From NCBI GenBank assembly GCA_022592445.1, contig JABYQR010000136.1, forward strand, positions 1 to 64,000: a DNA stretch of 64,000 nt, in the 5' to 3' direction. The stretch comes from Cytidiella melzeri (taxonomy: Eukaryota > Basidiomycota > Agaricomycetes > Polyporales > Irpicaceae). Positions 1 through 11,904 of this stretch are shown in pieces. The first letter of the stretch is position 1; each line of letters starts with the position of its first letter. The translations under genes were made by a program, and so were the position numbers. Below the pieces are notes generated by a model. The model made no database searches and was not told the DNA's origin. It was given only the letters and a program-made list of their open reading frames with translations.

Positions 1-25
1 CGCTCCTTAACGTCTGGTGTAATCA

Positions 26-1028
26 GTCAGTGGCGGGTACCGCTCAGTCGCATGTGCTCACAATCAAAGACTTTTTGGAGTCCATCTGCAGGCACCTGGC
101 CAAATTTCAAGTCTTAATATTATTTTTTGCCCACCACCTTGTGTTCCATCTTGTGCCATTGGCGCTGTCGTGCCCTCTTGTCTACCTCTTGTCCCTTGCC
201 TCTTGAGTTGTTTTCCCATCTTTTGAAGACCTTGCCATCATCAACAATGAACACCACAAGGTCCCTTCAACATCAGACGTCAAGAGCAAGTCCATCAACA
301 CAGCGTGCACAATCATTGCGTAACGGTGCCTCGCACAGCTCGACTACACCACAACGACTCGATGACGGATACAGGACAACAACTAAATATTGTTTGGTTC
401 TGGTACCACCTCAGCCGGCACATGGAGATGGGCACTCACTGGTTGGTGAGTTCCAATTGTATACATATTCATTTTGTCTAATAAATTCTGGATATGCTCA
501 CATTGTGCTCAAGCACTGCAAGCGACATGCTGGGATACTCAAGAACTGCCACAAACCACCTCACTGACACTAACACAGTGTCACGGCACGAGGCGCCCTC
601 AATGCCAACAAAAGGATCCTCGACAACATCGAATCAAGACATTACTGTGACTTGTGTTGCACCTCGAATTGCCTCCTGAGAAGTTGCCGGAGGAATATCT
701 TCTCGCGTACTGGCTATCTGCTTTCCATGCATTGTCAAATGAGGGGACGAGTGGGGCAAGCCTGAATCGAGGTCGAGGCCTGAGCACTGGTTATCGTTAT
801 CTGGCTGTCTGGTGCGGTCGAGAGGGAATTATCCACGACTGAGGGTTTAATCATATTCAAATGTATTTGTCTGATATTAGCAGAGAGCGAGAATAAGAAC
901 AACATATGTGAGAGACTGGAGGGGACTAGTAGTAGAGAATACGAAGTCCCGAACGTACGTAATGGGCGCTCAAGCACGACAATTGACTGGAGGGAGTCAC
1001 GTGCGACTGAGCGGTACCCGCCACTGAC
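26..1028. mobile_element. TIR-bounded element without a recognised gene
   Basis: The two ends are exact inverted copies: 27 bases at 26-52 match the reverse complement of 1002-1028. The TIR begins GTCAGTGGCGGG. The roughly 1-kb interior has only short open frames with no recognisable transposase, so it looks like a non-autonomous (MITE-like) DNA transposon. No convincing target-site duplication is visible beside the ends, so the superfamily is open. The CAGTGG start is loosely hAT-like, but the expected 8-bp duplication was not found. Confidence 0.7.
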
Positions 1029-1283
1029 ATACCTCATTTTATTTTGTCTTTTTCCAACTCCGCTTTCTAACACAGGTATCGCAAACGGCTGGTTCCGAGA
1101 CTAAGTCCGATGATCAGGCGCGATTTGCTCCCGCATTTATCCTCTGATTCCATCACCTGCTGGCCTTGAGCCGTGTCTCCCCTGAAACGTGAGTGGTGTG
1201 AGACTGGCGGTGTAGTGGCAGGAAAGTACGACACACTTCAAGTCCAAATCCGTCTTCTTGCTGTACACCCACGACGACCACCA

Positions 1284-2500
1284 ATGTCAGCAGCCAACTC
1301 TCTATGCCTCGCATGTTCGTCGTCTCTTCCTCCGAAACTGACATTACAAAGCCCTCAGAGCAAAGAGCCTTCGGAAAGTTGTAGTGGTATTTTCACCACA
1401 AATTGCTGCAATAGGCCCATCTGTCCAAATTGTCTCTCCTCGAACCCACGGTTGACGAGGTACAATCCTTGTCTGCAATGCCTTGCTGGTACGGCCGCCG
1501 TATGCAGCACACGCTCGAATATTTACCAGTGTCAGACTGTGCGCCCGCAAGCGAGGGTGAACATAGACGGTGGTATACAAGACGAGGACGTGTTCACTTT
1601 AGGCGACGATGACGACGTAGAGGGATCCGAGTACGACTCCCATAACACCCAAACAAATATTACAGGTCGTTCTATCACAGCCTCGAGAAATGACCAGCAA
1701 CCACTCCCCTCCTCCACTCCACCTCCGGCGTACGATACCCTAGAAAACAGTAAACAGGAAGATGCATCTCACACCTTACACGATGTCTCTGCATCCTCTG
1801 AAAGTTCATTGCCATGCCCGTTAAAATACTACATCCAGCCCACAGATACCCTCCTCGGAATTGCTTTCAAGTACAAAGTAGACGTACGTCCTCATCCCAT
1901 CTCACCCATTAATCTCCTATCACTGAAACCCCTAACACTGGAACATAGCCCCGTCTCCTCTGCCGCCTCAACAACCTCCCTCCAACCACCCTCCAAACCA
2001 CCCCTCACATTCTCCACACACGCACCGTCCTCACCCTCCCACCCTCAGTCAACCCACCCCCGTCATCCCAAACAACCATCGCAGACTCAGACTACGAAGC
2101 GCGCCGTGCCCGAGAACGTTCCGAACGCCGCTTTCAAATAGTGACGAAAGAGGTCGACCCGCGCGTAGCCAAAGCATACGTCGCCCTCAGCGCGGACCTG
2201 GACTCTGAGACGACCGCGCGGATGGAGTTTGTCAAGCCGTTAACAGACAAGAATTGGAATACCATGTACGACCGAGACAAACGCCGCGCGGCGCTTGGTG
2301 AGGGATCGTCGAGCTTGGAGGCAACTGCCATTGACCGGTATCTTGACGATGAAGATTGGGAGAGGAGCGAGAGGGAGCAAGGGAGGGGTGTGAGCATCCC
2401 GCGGTTCCCGTTATTTGGGAGCGGGGCTGGGAAAGTGGCTGATGGGGATAAACCTGCCGTCAGTGGTTCGAAGATGTGGTCTGGGTGGAGATGGAAGTAG
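1284..2500 (+). CDS. LysM-domain protein with N-terminal cysteine-rich (zinc-type) region
   Basis: Model: exons 1284-1883 and 1949-2500, with a 65-nt intron that has GTACGT donor, CTAAC branch site and TAG acceptor. The product is 383 aa. Residues about 5-70 hold several CxxC-type pairs (CLAC, CPNC, CLQC), suggesting a zinc-binding module. Around residues 185-235 a LysM-like motif spans the intron (YYIQPTDTLLGIAF, then a leucine-rich half), so the intron splits the LysM fold. The C-terminal third is charged. No signal peptide or membrane segment is evident, so it is probably intracellular, unlike secreted chitin-binding LysM effectors. The start was chosen at the ATG before the cysteine-rich region; an in-frame upstream ATG-like start at 1173 is less likely. 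Similar LysM proteins occur across basidiomycetes; function unknown. Confidence 0.75.
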
Positions 2501-2722
2501 CATTAGCTGTTTCATTGATCTTTCTGTTGTTGTATATGTTGGTTTATCAGCCGTCGCTGTCGTATGCTGATTGTTTTGTAGCCCTAGTTCTTCGCCAGTC
2601 ATGAATCTTACTCTCCGGATGCGTAATCTGTAATAGTAACAAGGGAGGGTATTTTACAACAAGTTCCTGCAAAAGCTAGGACCGAGGTATGGCACAAAAT
2701 GTGCACCGCCCACCCACTCTAC

Positions 2723-5700
2723 TCAGCCTCTCAACTCCTTCAATTTCTTCGAAAAGGCTTCCCGACACTGATAATGTGTCACCTCCCCTCTGCTCTGCGT
2801 ATCAGCCAAACGTTATCCCTCACTCAGAAGCAAAGACATTACTCACCGAGGCGCGTGCACTGCAATAACACTATGTCCCAGCCGTTTATGACATTGCGGG
2901 CATCTACACACCACCCCCAAACTGACATCAGTAACCCTCGCTCAACGAGCCAAAGCGATAACAAAAGCAAACGCACATCCGACTATCAGTCACCTTCACC
3001 CTCTTCGCCTGCAAATACATCAGCCTCCTCGCCGCCTGTTCGTCCCGCGTCTTGCTAATCTCCCTCGTCACCCTCGTGTGAAAGATCGGCGCCCGCAACG
3101 CCTCGACCAAGAACGCCTGGACGTCTTTGGCCGTCACGAGCGGAGGAAGAATCTGCAGCGTCTCGATCTCGTCGAGACGCGGGCTGTGTCGGCTGATGAG
3201 CTCCAAGGCTGGGGTGAGGAGGTCGATGGAAGTCTTAGTTGTGGGGCGGAGATAGATGCGAAGGAGGGTGAGGAAAACGTGTTTGGTCTCGCCGTCGGGG
3301 TTGTAGACACGTTTGCAGTATCTGGGGAGGGCAGCGGTACAGTGAGTAAAAGCATTGGTAGTAGAGACAGGATGTACGTACTCTTCGGCCTTGATAAAGT
3401 CTTGCAAACGGTAGACGTATATCTCCAGCGCGTTATCGTGGCGGCCGCTCCTTCCTAGCAAAATAGCCTTGGCTTCGAATAAATCTGCAATTGGTGAGTC
3501 ATGGATATTGGCGTACGAAAAATGGGGTTGTACTGACCATCGGGCGGTAACTGTGCAAAGAGCCTCTCGATCTCGTAAAGCGACGTCGTGTCAATGAAAT
3601 TGAGAAGTTTCTCCTTCATTGCTAGTCGGGTTTCTTGACGAATCCCAATTTAGTACACCACGGTCAAGGCAGCAGCAAAAGATGAACAGACCGTTATCCC
3701 CGCGCTTCCTGGCATCCATGGTCATGCTCAGGTATAGCTCCGCTAGGCGATTGTGGAATGACGTCGTCTCTTCCGCCTTTGAGTCTATGAGGTACTCGAC
3801 ATAGCGAATGCACAGCACCGGGTCTATTTTCTCCAAAAAGTCAGCAACCGCTGGTCGGGGCAGCTCCACCTCCTCTGAAGTGAATATCTAACAGCAGGAA
3901 GTCGTGAGGTCCAAGAGCGTCATGTGCGGAAAATGCAACATACGTCGAAAGCGATGTCACGATCTTTTTCAAATACCCAGCGTGAATGCTCAAAAATCAG
4001 TTCTAGGTATTCCGGCCCAAGGCGTTGGAGGTAGTTGACGGAAGGCACCAGCTTATCCCGCATGTCGAATTCCTTCTCGCTCAGTCTTTGCTGAAAGTAA
4101 GACTCTAACTGCGTAGGTGATTTGACAAACCCACTCACTGTTGGAGGAGATCCAAAGCATTGCCATGCATCTTCTTGCCATTGTACAAGTAGATGAGCTC
4201 GGAAAATTTCTGGAAAAAGATGAGATCATTTGCTGTGTCGCCTGAGAGGAACAAAGGGTTGTCGGTCGTACCTCTCGGGCCCGCAGCACTTCCTCAACCT
4301 CGGCTACTTCACACCAATTCGCGACTCTACACAGCGGAGCAAGCAACCCAGGCCGCGCCAGAAGGTAGCACTTGAACAACGCAGTGTCCACGATCTGCGC
4401 AAACCGCACCAGTTCTTCCGGAGTCAGTGCAGTTAAAGGCGCATCTGGAAGCGCGAACAGATCCTCCTTTGAGGCCGCTGAGAGGAGCGGCATCTGATGT
4501 GCTTCTGCACTGGTAATGTTAAGTGTCTCCAGAGCACCCGCGACTTTAGGCCGCCGATCCGAGAGGTAGAGCATGAGCTCCTCTATTGATTTGCGGAACC
4601 CAACTACACTATTATCAGAGTCGTGAATGATACAAAATAGCTCACACTTACATTCCTTCCGCTTGATCTTTATAGAAGCCGTCTCAAGCTCATCCTCTCT
4701 CCTTGCGGTAGGCCTAACGGAGTCAAGGCCAGACCTTATCAGACCACGAATCGAGCCTTGAGGTGACGGGGGCCTTGTTGGCTGAGTGGGTTCTGTATGT
4801 TCAGAGTCACCCTCGGAAGCCTTCAAGTCGCCGGGCTCATCAGTGATGGTCGATATTTCGGACTTGACTTCTGGAGCAGGTCCCCCGAACAGACGTATCC
4901 AGTCGTCCTCAGGTACCGATAGTCTGCCAGACACGCTTTCAGGGTAAAGAGCAACCACCTTTGCAGGGTTGATGTTGAGCTCTAGGAACAAGCTCATCGC
5001 ATCGGCATATCGTGCTGATCGAAATTGTGACACAGCGAGGAGGCCACGGACGACACGTTGTCTCAATTCCTAATCAGAGTGAGTCAGATGCTAGCATCGC
5101 GTGACGCACAGGTCAGTATACCTTGTCTGGGAGTGTTGCAGTGCTCAGGCTATCCAGTAGAGCTAGGGCATCTGCATATGCACCGTTGCGCACCAGCTCA
5201 TCGACTTGTTCGCCCCATGCAATCATAGTGAAAGACCACAACGTGCTGCCTTCTGCTGTCGCAGCCGCACGATCTGTAGAGGTAGTCAAGAGATATAGCG
5301 GCGACTTGGAGCCAGGTGAGGATGTGAGCAAACGGGCTGAATGGTTGGCGTAAGTCGTTCCAGAAATGGGAGACTTGAACGGAACCGGAAGTGTCTGTGA
5401 GGGTATAAGGGATATGGAGGAGCGAACTTCCACCACTGTGGTAGGTATGAAGGATGCAGCTGCAGAAAGGTTTGTTCCTCCTTCGACAGCAGAACTCGGC
5501 ACAGAGCCTGCGGGCAATATTGAGAAAATGTACGGCTTTGCGTAGGCTGCGTGAATATCTATGAGCCATTTGCAAAGACACGGTCCCTTTAGACCTACCA
5601 ATTTCTTCTGGCGGGGCTGGCCAGTCTACACCAGATGTTCGGGAAGGCTTTCCGTCGAGGCCGATAAACACCCCGTTGTCTGAGAGCGAGCTGTTTGAGC

Positions 5701-6724
5701 TCTCACCCCATGATTCAAATGAAACAGCGACGCACTTTCTCTGGCTATAAACACCTCGTTGTCGTCCAGCCGGAAGCACGAAGGTTTGCTTTTGGCACCC
5801 AATCCAATGTACCCGCCAAGACCGCTGAGGGCTCCTTTGCTCATCCCGCCGACGCTTGTTGACGCTGCAGGCCCCACGCTTGGGGCAACAACGTCTAGAG
5901 TGGTACGAGTCTTCAACGAATACAGAACGTAGTCAGTGGGTGAGTATCCAAGACATATAGTCTGACCGTCGATAAACGACATAATCCTCGCCGAATGTGG
6001 TAAAGTGGTTTCCTAAGAACAAAAGTAAGACCAGTGTAGGCACCCAAGGCTGCGCGTCTGGGACATACCACTGTGTCCTGGTGCTCACCGTCTTTCCAAG
6101 AGTAAAGAACCAGTTTCCTGTAGCAGCCTACTGCTAGATATGTGATCATGACGGCGACCCCCTTGTTTTTTGCGGACTCCGCGCCTTCATATTCTACAGT
6201 TGTGAAGACCGCAAACGTCCGCGCTGATTTCGCTTGTGTAAGGGGTGTAACGGGGGTGAAGTTGGGCAATCCATGAAGCGTCACGACACTGTCTACCATT
6301 CCATTTGAACCAGACATCTTCAGAGTCAAACCCACGGCAATGTTCCATACCTGACAGCACAACCAACGACGAAATATCCGGTACTACACCCAGTTGATCA
6401 ATGGACTTCTTTGACACGCTCTTCCTTGTTTCTGCAAGCTGAGCAGCTTGTGTACTGCCCGAGCCTTTCAATGAGTATTCCAGTAAGCATCATGCAGCAA
6501 TTCAGGCGCGTAGCACACGTACCGCTCGCTCCATCCAAGACTTTGTAAACTAGGACGCTTCCAGTTGCAGCCCCAATATATAGTTTATCGCCTGCATCCA
6601 CCTGAGTGATGAGTTCGTCGCGTGCTGAAGATGCATAAGACTCAGACATGCCTTGCACAGCGAGCGACTCTACGCGTTCCTTGAGCCCAGTAATCACCGG
6701 GACTGGGGAAGAAAACGGAGCCAT
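2723..6724 (-). CDS. VPS39: Vps39/Vam6-like HOPS subunit
   Basis: Sixteen exons: 6523-6724, 6351-6464, 6069-6292, 5736-6012, 5599-5679, 5122-5546, 4652-5069, 4272-4603, 4139-4209, 3944-4085, 3692-3887, 3538-3633, 3382-3484, 2977-3321, 2847-2903, 2723-2789. They sum to 1050 codons (1049 aa). The N-terminal third is a CNH (citron-homology) beta-propeller region; the middle and C-terminal parts match Vps39 domains 1 and 2 (for example HDNALEIYVYRLQDF and the KAEEYCKRVY join across an intron). The last two introns rebuild a zinc-type tail with CPQCHKR and HYQC. The family is the HOPS complex subunit that binds Rab7/Ypt7 and tethers vacuole and late-endosome membranes. The paralogous CORVET subunit Vps3 shares the architecture, but the C-terminal motif favours Vps39. 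Start at the ATG just before the first CNH strand. Confidence 0.9.
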
Positions 6725-7198
6725 TTAGTGCATTGAATTTCTTCGAGTCGCAGAGCCCAGCAGGTTCAGGGAGTTGGTGGAGGCTTGGAATGTGCTGGTT
6801 GAGCAATGAGCAGTGCACCATTGCACGCCTGCAAGTAAGCTGCAATATCTAGCGTGACATGAGCGGGCCGCCAGCCGCAGTGGACGAGATCTCAACCTGA
6901 GAGATCTTCTGAGTTCTCCGAGTTTCTCACAGAAAAGCATGGTATAAAGCTACATGAGCTGCTGTACAGTTGGAGATGTCATGTATACGTATGAGTACAA
7001 TATGCACAGATATTTAAGTTCGACGTTAGCCCCAGTCAGCCACAATGCGAGATAATATACAATAAACTACAGGACGAGATCGAATGCGGAGAAAGATTGA
7101 GTGTTCAAGTGTTCATTGCAAGGCGTGAGGGTTCATGATGATGCAGGGAGAAACGATGAAGCATGGAAGAAAAGAAACAGAAAGCAAGGAAAGACATT
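6725..7198. other. intergenic
   Basis: Lies between the 5' end of VPS39 and the 3' end of the ankyrin gene, both on the minus strand. It should hold the VPS39 5'UTR/promoter and the ankyrin 3'UTR. Only short open frames and no repeat were seen. Confidence 0.5.
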
Positions 7199-10100
7199 TC
7201 AGTGGGCCGTGGCCATTGTCCGTCGCCTGAGTGGTCGTGTGACCTCTCTGACGATACGCAACCACGTCGTGGCCTTTTCAATCTCGGAAAGCGCGTCGTC
7301 CGTGCGCCGTTCAATTTTCCGTATGAGCAGGGAACGGAGGACCCGGGGCTCTTCTTCCTCGCCTTCAATGAGCGTCGATGAGAATGATATTACCGATGAT
7401 TTCGGGGAAAGGTTGTCGGGTGGTCGAGGGAAGATGAGCTGGCTATCCCGAGGTGAACACGGGATGGTGATTGGAGGAAACTCGATGAGTTGACTGTCGA
7501 CGGCCTCCTCGGCCTCATTGGGTGTCGTGTATCGTTGAATAAGGCGAGCGCGCTCCATGGTGTTTCTATGTTTCTTTTTCAAACCGTGTCAGCGATGAAT
7601 CTGCATGTCCTATTTAACTCACTCACTTGCAAGACCGCATCGAGCATGTTCCTCGCCTGCGATATATAACGCGTCGCCGACATCAAGTAACGATCTGCGG
7701 TATCGACCGACTCGCGTATGCGCCCAATGTCCGCACGCGCAATGAGAACAAGCCTCGTCTGCGCGGTCGTCAGTCCAGCATTCTTAGCTTTGACATGTTG
7801 GGTATCCGCACTGCTGAACTCGTCCAGCTCCTTGATCAGAGGCAATTTCGGCGACACTTCACCTGCAAACTTCTTTCTGAACCAGGCCTTCACCTTTGAC
7901 GCACCGACCCTAGTCCAGTCCTTCTCCACGTGCGTTGGTGGCGAAGATTTGCTAGCTGGAGGTAGCTCCGTATACGGTCTCAGCGACTTTGGAGGGTTGA
8001 TAGCCTCTGAAGACCGAGTTGCCGAAGAGTGATGTCCAAGATTGACCATTGACTTGACAGGTCGAAGGCCACCATGGAGGTGCACCTCGGGAGACAGACG
8101 GGCGAATGGGTCTGCATCGAGACCTAGCATGCTCCGAGAGCCGTCCGACTGCGACAGTTCGATTTGCAACTGAATAAACGATAACGCAGCCTTTGAATCA
8201 CGCTCAGACACTGCTGTTCTATCCGAGTCGTCCGAGTCGGTGGTACGACGACGAGATTGGTCGGGGGCGTCCCATGCGCGCTCGATAGCCACGAGGCGAG
8301 ATCCTTCGTCCCCTTGCGACTTGTCCGCAGTCAGGTCGTGTACAAAGGTGTCGAGGGCGGCAAGCCTGCTCCTGAGACTAGCAAGATCCTCCGCGGACTC
8401 TGCCACGCGTGTTTGCATGTGCATCAACAGATCCTCCGCCATGCTCTCCGTCTCCTGAATCAAATCTTGGAACGATGACACATTCCCGAGTTCCTGATCG
8501 GCGGCGGTTTGGCGGAGAAGACATCGTAGATTATCCACGATGCTCTGAGGGAGGGTCGCGCGCTCGAGCTCAGTGAGAGCAAGCCCGTGATGCGCTCTGC
8601 TCTGCGCGCCGGGACATGGTGGAGAATCCGGACCGGCCAATGACACTGCTGACGTAGTTGACGGCTTGACGGTTCTCACGGATGCCGACGATACACTGCG
8701 TGTCGGTTCCGCGCTCGGCCCAAAGACAGATCGAAACTGAAGCTTTGCAACTTCAAAGGCTGTCAGACTGCAAGCGAGATGACGTCAGTCACTGCCCCCA
8801 ACCCATAGTGAACCACTGCGGACAAACCCTCTCGAGTTGCGTAAATCACGAACAGCGCCAGTGGTATCGCAGGCCAACAAAGCAGCGAGCACGTGAAGAC
8901 TCTGCCCGTGCTCGGCGGCGACATGAATGCATGTCTCCATGTTTTGGTCTCTTGCGGACAGTGGCGCACGCAAGTCGATGACGAGATGTCGGATGAAGGC
9001 ACGGACAGAGAACGGCGTAGAAGCCCGTCCGTTGCGAGCAAGGTAGTGCAGGGGAGTCCCGATTCCGGAAGGAGAGTACAGGCTCATGTCGGCACCTGCT
9101 CGGTAAAGGATGTCCAGCACCGTCGTCGATGGTTTCTCCACGGATACGCAGTGGTGAATAGGACTGCAACCATCGGCATCGGGATAGTTGACAAGATATG
9201 GATGTGGATGAGTTAAGGAAGAAGCGGAAGCGGAAGAGAAAAGAAGGGAATGCAGCTGCTGTATATCGGTAGCCCGTATGCATGCAATAAGGTTGCCGGC
9301 CATGTCATCGAGTTCCTGTTTCGGTGGTTTCAGAGCTAGCTTGGGATGGCAGCAGATACGAGGCGCGGCGGCCAGTAACTCGTCCAGCTCGGGGTGCAGC
9401 TGAGAGAGGTTCCGCCTGTTGTCATCGACCTATGCGGAGGACTATCAGCACCACCCATACAAGATGAAAAGTCAGAGGACTGACTAGAGTCTCGCGCGCG
9501 CGATGCCGCCGCAGGAAGTTTTCACACAGCCAGAGTACTTGTGGGTGACGCAGCGCGTGTTGAATCGACGTACGATGGTTGACGTCGCGAAAGTCAGGTC
9601 GAGCACCATGCGTCAACTGCTTGAACATTTAGACACAAGAAAAGCCGGACCGTAGCTCTCATGAGACGCACCAGACACTGTACGACTGCAACGCTTCCGT
9701 CACGAGCAGCATCTAGAACGAAATGTCCTCAGCTCGGAAGCCTCGTACTGAAGAACACCCAATAGCACTCACACATCAAAGGTGTAGCCCCAAGCGCATC
9801 CATACCATCGACGGACACCAGCCCGGAGCAGTCCTCGAGTAGCAGCTGCACCACTTCCGGTATATTCAGCCAGGCAGCCAGGCCCAGCGGTGTCACGCCA
9901 TGCATAGCGGTCTGCGGCGCGTTCAACGCGTACAGCGATATTTTTTCGTGTGCGATACAGGTCTTGAGGATTCGGAGACGCGTCTGCAGCGAGTAGGACG
10001 CGTCGGAAACGTCAACTTCGGGCCACCTGGGGCTCTTCACATCAACAGCGTTCGATTGTAGGGCATGAGTGCTGAGTACATTACCTGTCGCCTGCAAGCG

Positions 10101-10266
10101 TGCAACCCACGATAGACCGCCCCGACGCATCGAGAGTATTGACGTCGGCACCAGAGAGCAATGCGTGGCGAACAGCTGCTTCATCTGCCACGGTGGCAGC
10201 GTGGAGCAGCGATAGTGATACAGAGTCCCCAGCGCGTGCTAGGCGACAGTGTCTGGTGGAAGACAT
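7199..10266 (-). CDS. ankyrin-repeat protein with coiled C-terminal half
   Basis: Seven exons: 10085-10266, 9773-10026, 9672-9712, 9485-9616, 8828-9429, 7627-8767, 7199-7573; 909 codons (908 aa). The N-terminal half carries about five to seven ankyrin repeats, with signatures such as SLLHAATVADEAAVRHAL, GVTPLGLAAWLNIPEVVQLL, GATPLMYAARDGSVAVVQ (joined over an intron) and ETCIHVAAEHGQSLHVLAAL. The C-terminal half (from about residue 430) is non-repetitive, serine-rich and acidic, with helical stretches such as SRLAALDTFVHDLTADK and a basic VKAWFRKKF patch. No enzyme, DNA-binding or membrane domain was recognised. It is probably a scaffold protein; similar ankyrin proteins are common in agaricomycetes but I cannot name an orthologue. 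Confidence 0.85.
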
Positions 10267-11122
10267 AGCCAGTCAAAGTACAGAGCCCCTAAGTCCCGAG
10301 GTAGATGTCGTCCGTGTGTAAGTGTCAGTATACCGTGAAGAAGCAAAACCCAGCGCGGAAGAAGAAGAAGAAGATAAAATCCTGAGAATGTTGTGTGTGA
10401 GACAGCACTGGATTGTGCATACTTTATATTCCTGAGAACACTTGGGACAGGGTGGGATTTGTTGGGCACACGAGGCAGAGGCTCATTCGTGGCGATCAGA
10501 AAAAGGTGGTAAGTAAGACGCCTCCTCGAGCCTCGAGGCGGAACGTAACGCGAGGCAGTGCTTCCCTGGGTTTGACAATAATCCAGACAATTCACCGGGC
10601 ACACTTAGGATTCGGAGAATAAAAAGAGATTTTGCGAGGACGAGAGGGTCGTCGACCATGAGTTTTGCCCGCCATTATTGTCGTCGCGGACAGTGAAGGA
10701 AATTTTATTTGGCGCTAATCCCTTCGGCCTATACGGTCCTCATTCTAAGTACAAAATCAATACTGCGTTGTAGCTACATTTTCTAGTATTGAGATCGAGG
10801 CAGACAGCAAGACTACAGGTCTGATGGTGAAACACCTAGGCGAAAGGGGGGGCAAAACAACACAGACTTGTAAGCACAGGAGCCAACCTAAGCAATTTGC
10901 AACCCCTAAGTTATTCCAAGATACATAAAGCCCCTTGCCACCATCCTTGTACCTCAGCACACCCCCATCACTCCAGGTCTCTTTATTACTTCAGTGCTGG
11001 TCGGTAAGTACATTGTTGTCTGCATTGCACTTGTCTTGGTTCTCTGTACTGAAAATTGTTCTCACAGCTGGCTGTCTTACTGTCTTGACTCTTTCCAGCC
11101 ATTTTGTGACCCATTGACTGTC
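10267..11122. other. divergent intergenic region with SSP1 promoter and 5'UTR
   Basis: Separates the minus-strand ankyrin gene from plus-strand SSP1. The right part has the SSP1 promoter motif (10925-10941) and a 5'UTR intron (11004-11068, GTAAGT to CACAG), both matched at the SSP2 locus. Nothing else was recognised in 10267-10900. Confidence 0.6.
10925..10941 (+). promoter_or_regulatory. conserved SSP core-promoter block
   Basis: ATAAAGCCCCTTGCCAC, 198 bp before the SSP1 start, is repeated exactly at 30516-30532, 204 bp before the SSP2 start. The A/T-rich head could act as a TATA variant. Position and conservation are seen; promoter role is inferred. Confidence 0.5.
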
Positions 11123-11569
11123 ATGCGGTTCTCAACCTCTATATTTGTGTTTGCTGCCATCACCAGCGGCACATTCCATATGGTGACTGTGTCTGCCACC
11201 CCACTCAGCAGGACAGCATTCCGTGGCTATCCACCTTCTTCTGTCAACATCAACATCTTCAAGGGACAGGGTGGGGCATTCAGCAAGCCCTTCAAACCCA
11301 TTGCACCCTCTGAATCCAAGCACTTTAGTCCCAACACACCACTGTCTGTCGTTCCTGCACCTTACAAGAAACAGGTCATCAAACCACCTCCGCCCTTTGA
11401 CAAAAAATCATGGGTTGAGTTTTTGACCCTGCAGACGCAGGTTGTGGAGGAAATGCTAGGTGGGAAACGGCACGCGGATCCCAACGATTCCCAGGATGTA
11501 AAGGACTATTATAAATATTATGAAAGCAAAGCTTCAATGAGGGAACTAAAGGTCCCCCAAGCATCGTAG
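11123..11569 (+). CDS. small secreted protein SSP1
   Basis: A single-exon frame of 148 aa. It begins with a clear secretion signal (MRFSTSIFVFAAITSGTF, small residues VSATP near a likely cleavage site), followed by a proline/serine-rich mature part and a charged C-terminus ending KVPQAS. There are no cysteines in the mature part and no recognised domain. The 5'UTR carries an intron at 11004-11068. Promoter block, UTR intron and signal peptide are paralleled at 30516-30800, so this is one member of a lineage-specific family. Small size and secretion fit an effector-like or cell-wall-associated protein, but this is inference. Confidence 0.65.
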   Translation: MRFSTSIFVFAAITSGTFHMVTVSATPLSRTAFRGYPPSSVNINIFKGQGGAFSKPFKPIAPSESKHFSPNTPLSVVPAPYKKQVIKPPPPFDKKSWVEFLTLQTQVVEEMLGGKRHADPNDSQDVKDYYKYYESKASMRELKVPQAS

Positions 11570-11904
11570 AAAGTATTCCAGATCTCGTCAGTCCCGCAGT
11601 TTGTACTGTTCTCTCTCATTTCGGCGCTCAAGCCAGGGCGTGGCTGTGATGCCATCACCACAGCCCACACTGGGCCACACAGCGAACGGAAATTATGTCA
11701 GTCTGATTCTCGTGCTTTGCATGTATTATATAGAATGTGTTATAATGGCCAGCGATGACTCGTGGATTGCAATAAGTATGCTAATGAGATATGGGACGAC
11801 GTGCGGGGAGTATGCGATTGCGATCGTTACATTGGGCTATGGACTACACCGAAACATAGAGATGAAACAAGGGAGGCGATGCTCGAACGTCCTCGACCGG
11901 GCTT
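11570..11904. other. intergenic, convergent 3' ends
   Basis: Between the 3' ends of SSP1 (plus) and MEX67 (minus). No gene or repeat was recognised; it should hold the two 3'UTRs. Confidence 0.5.
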
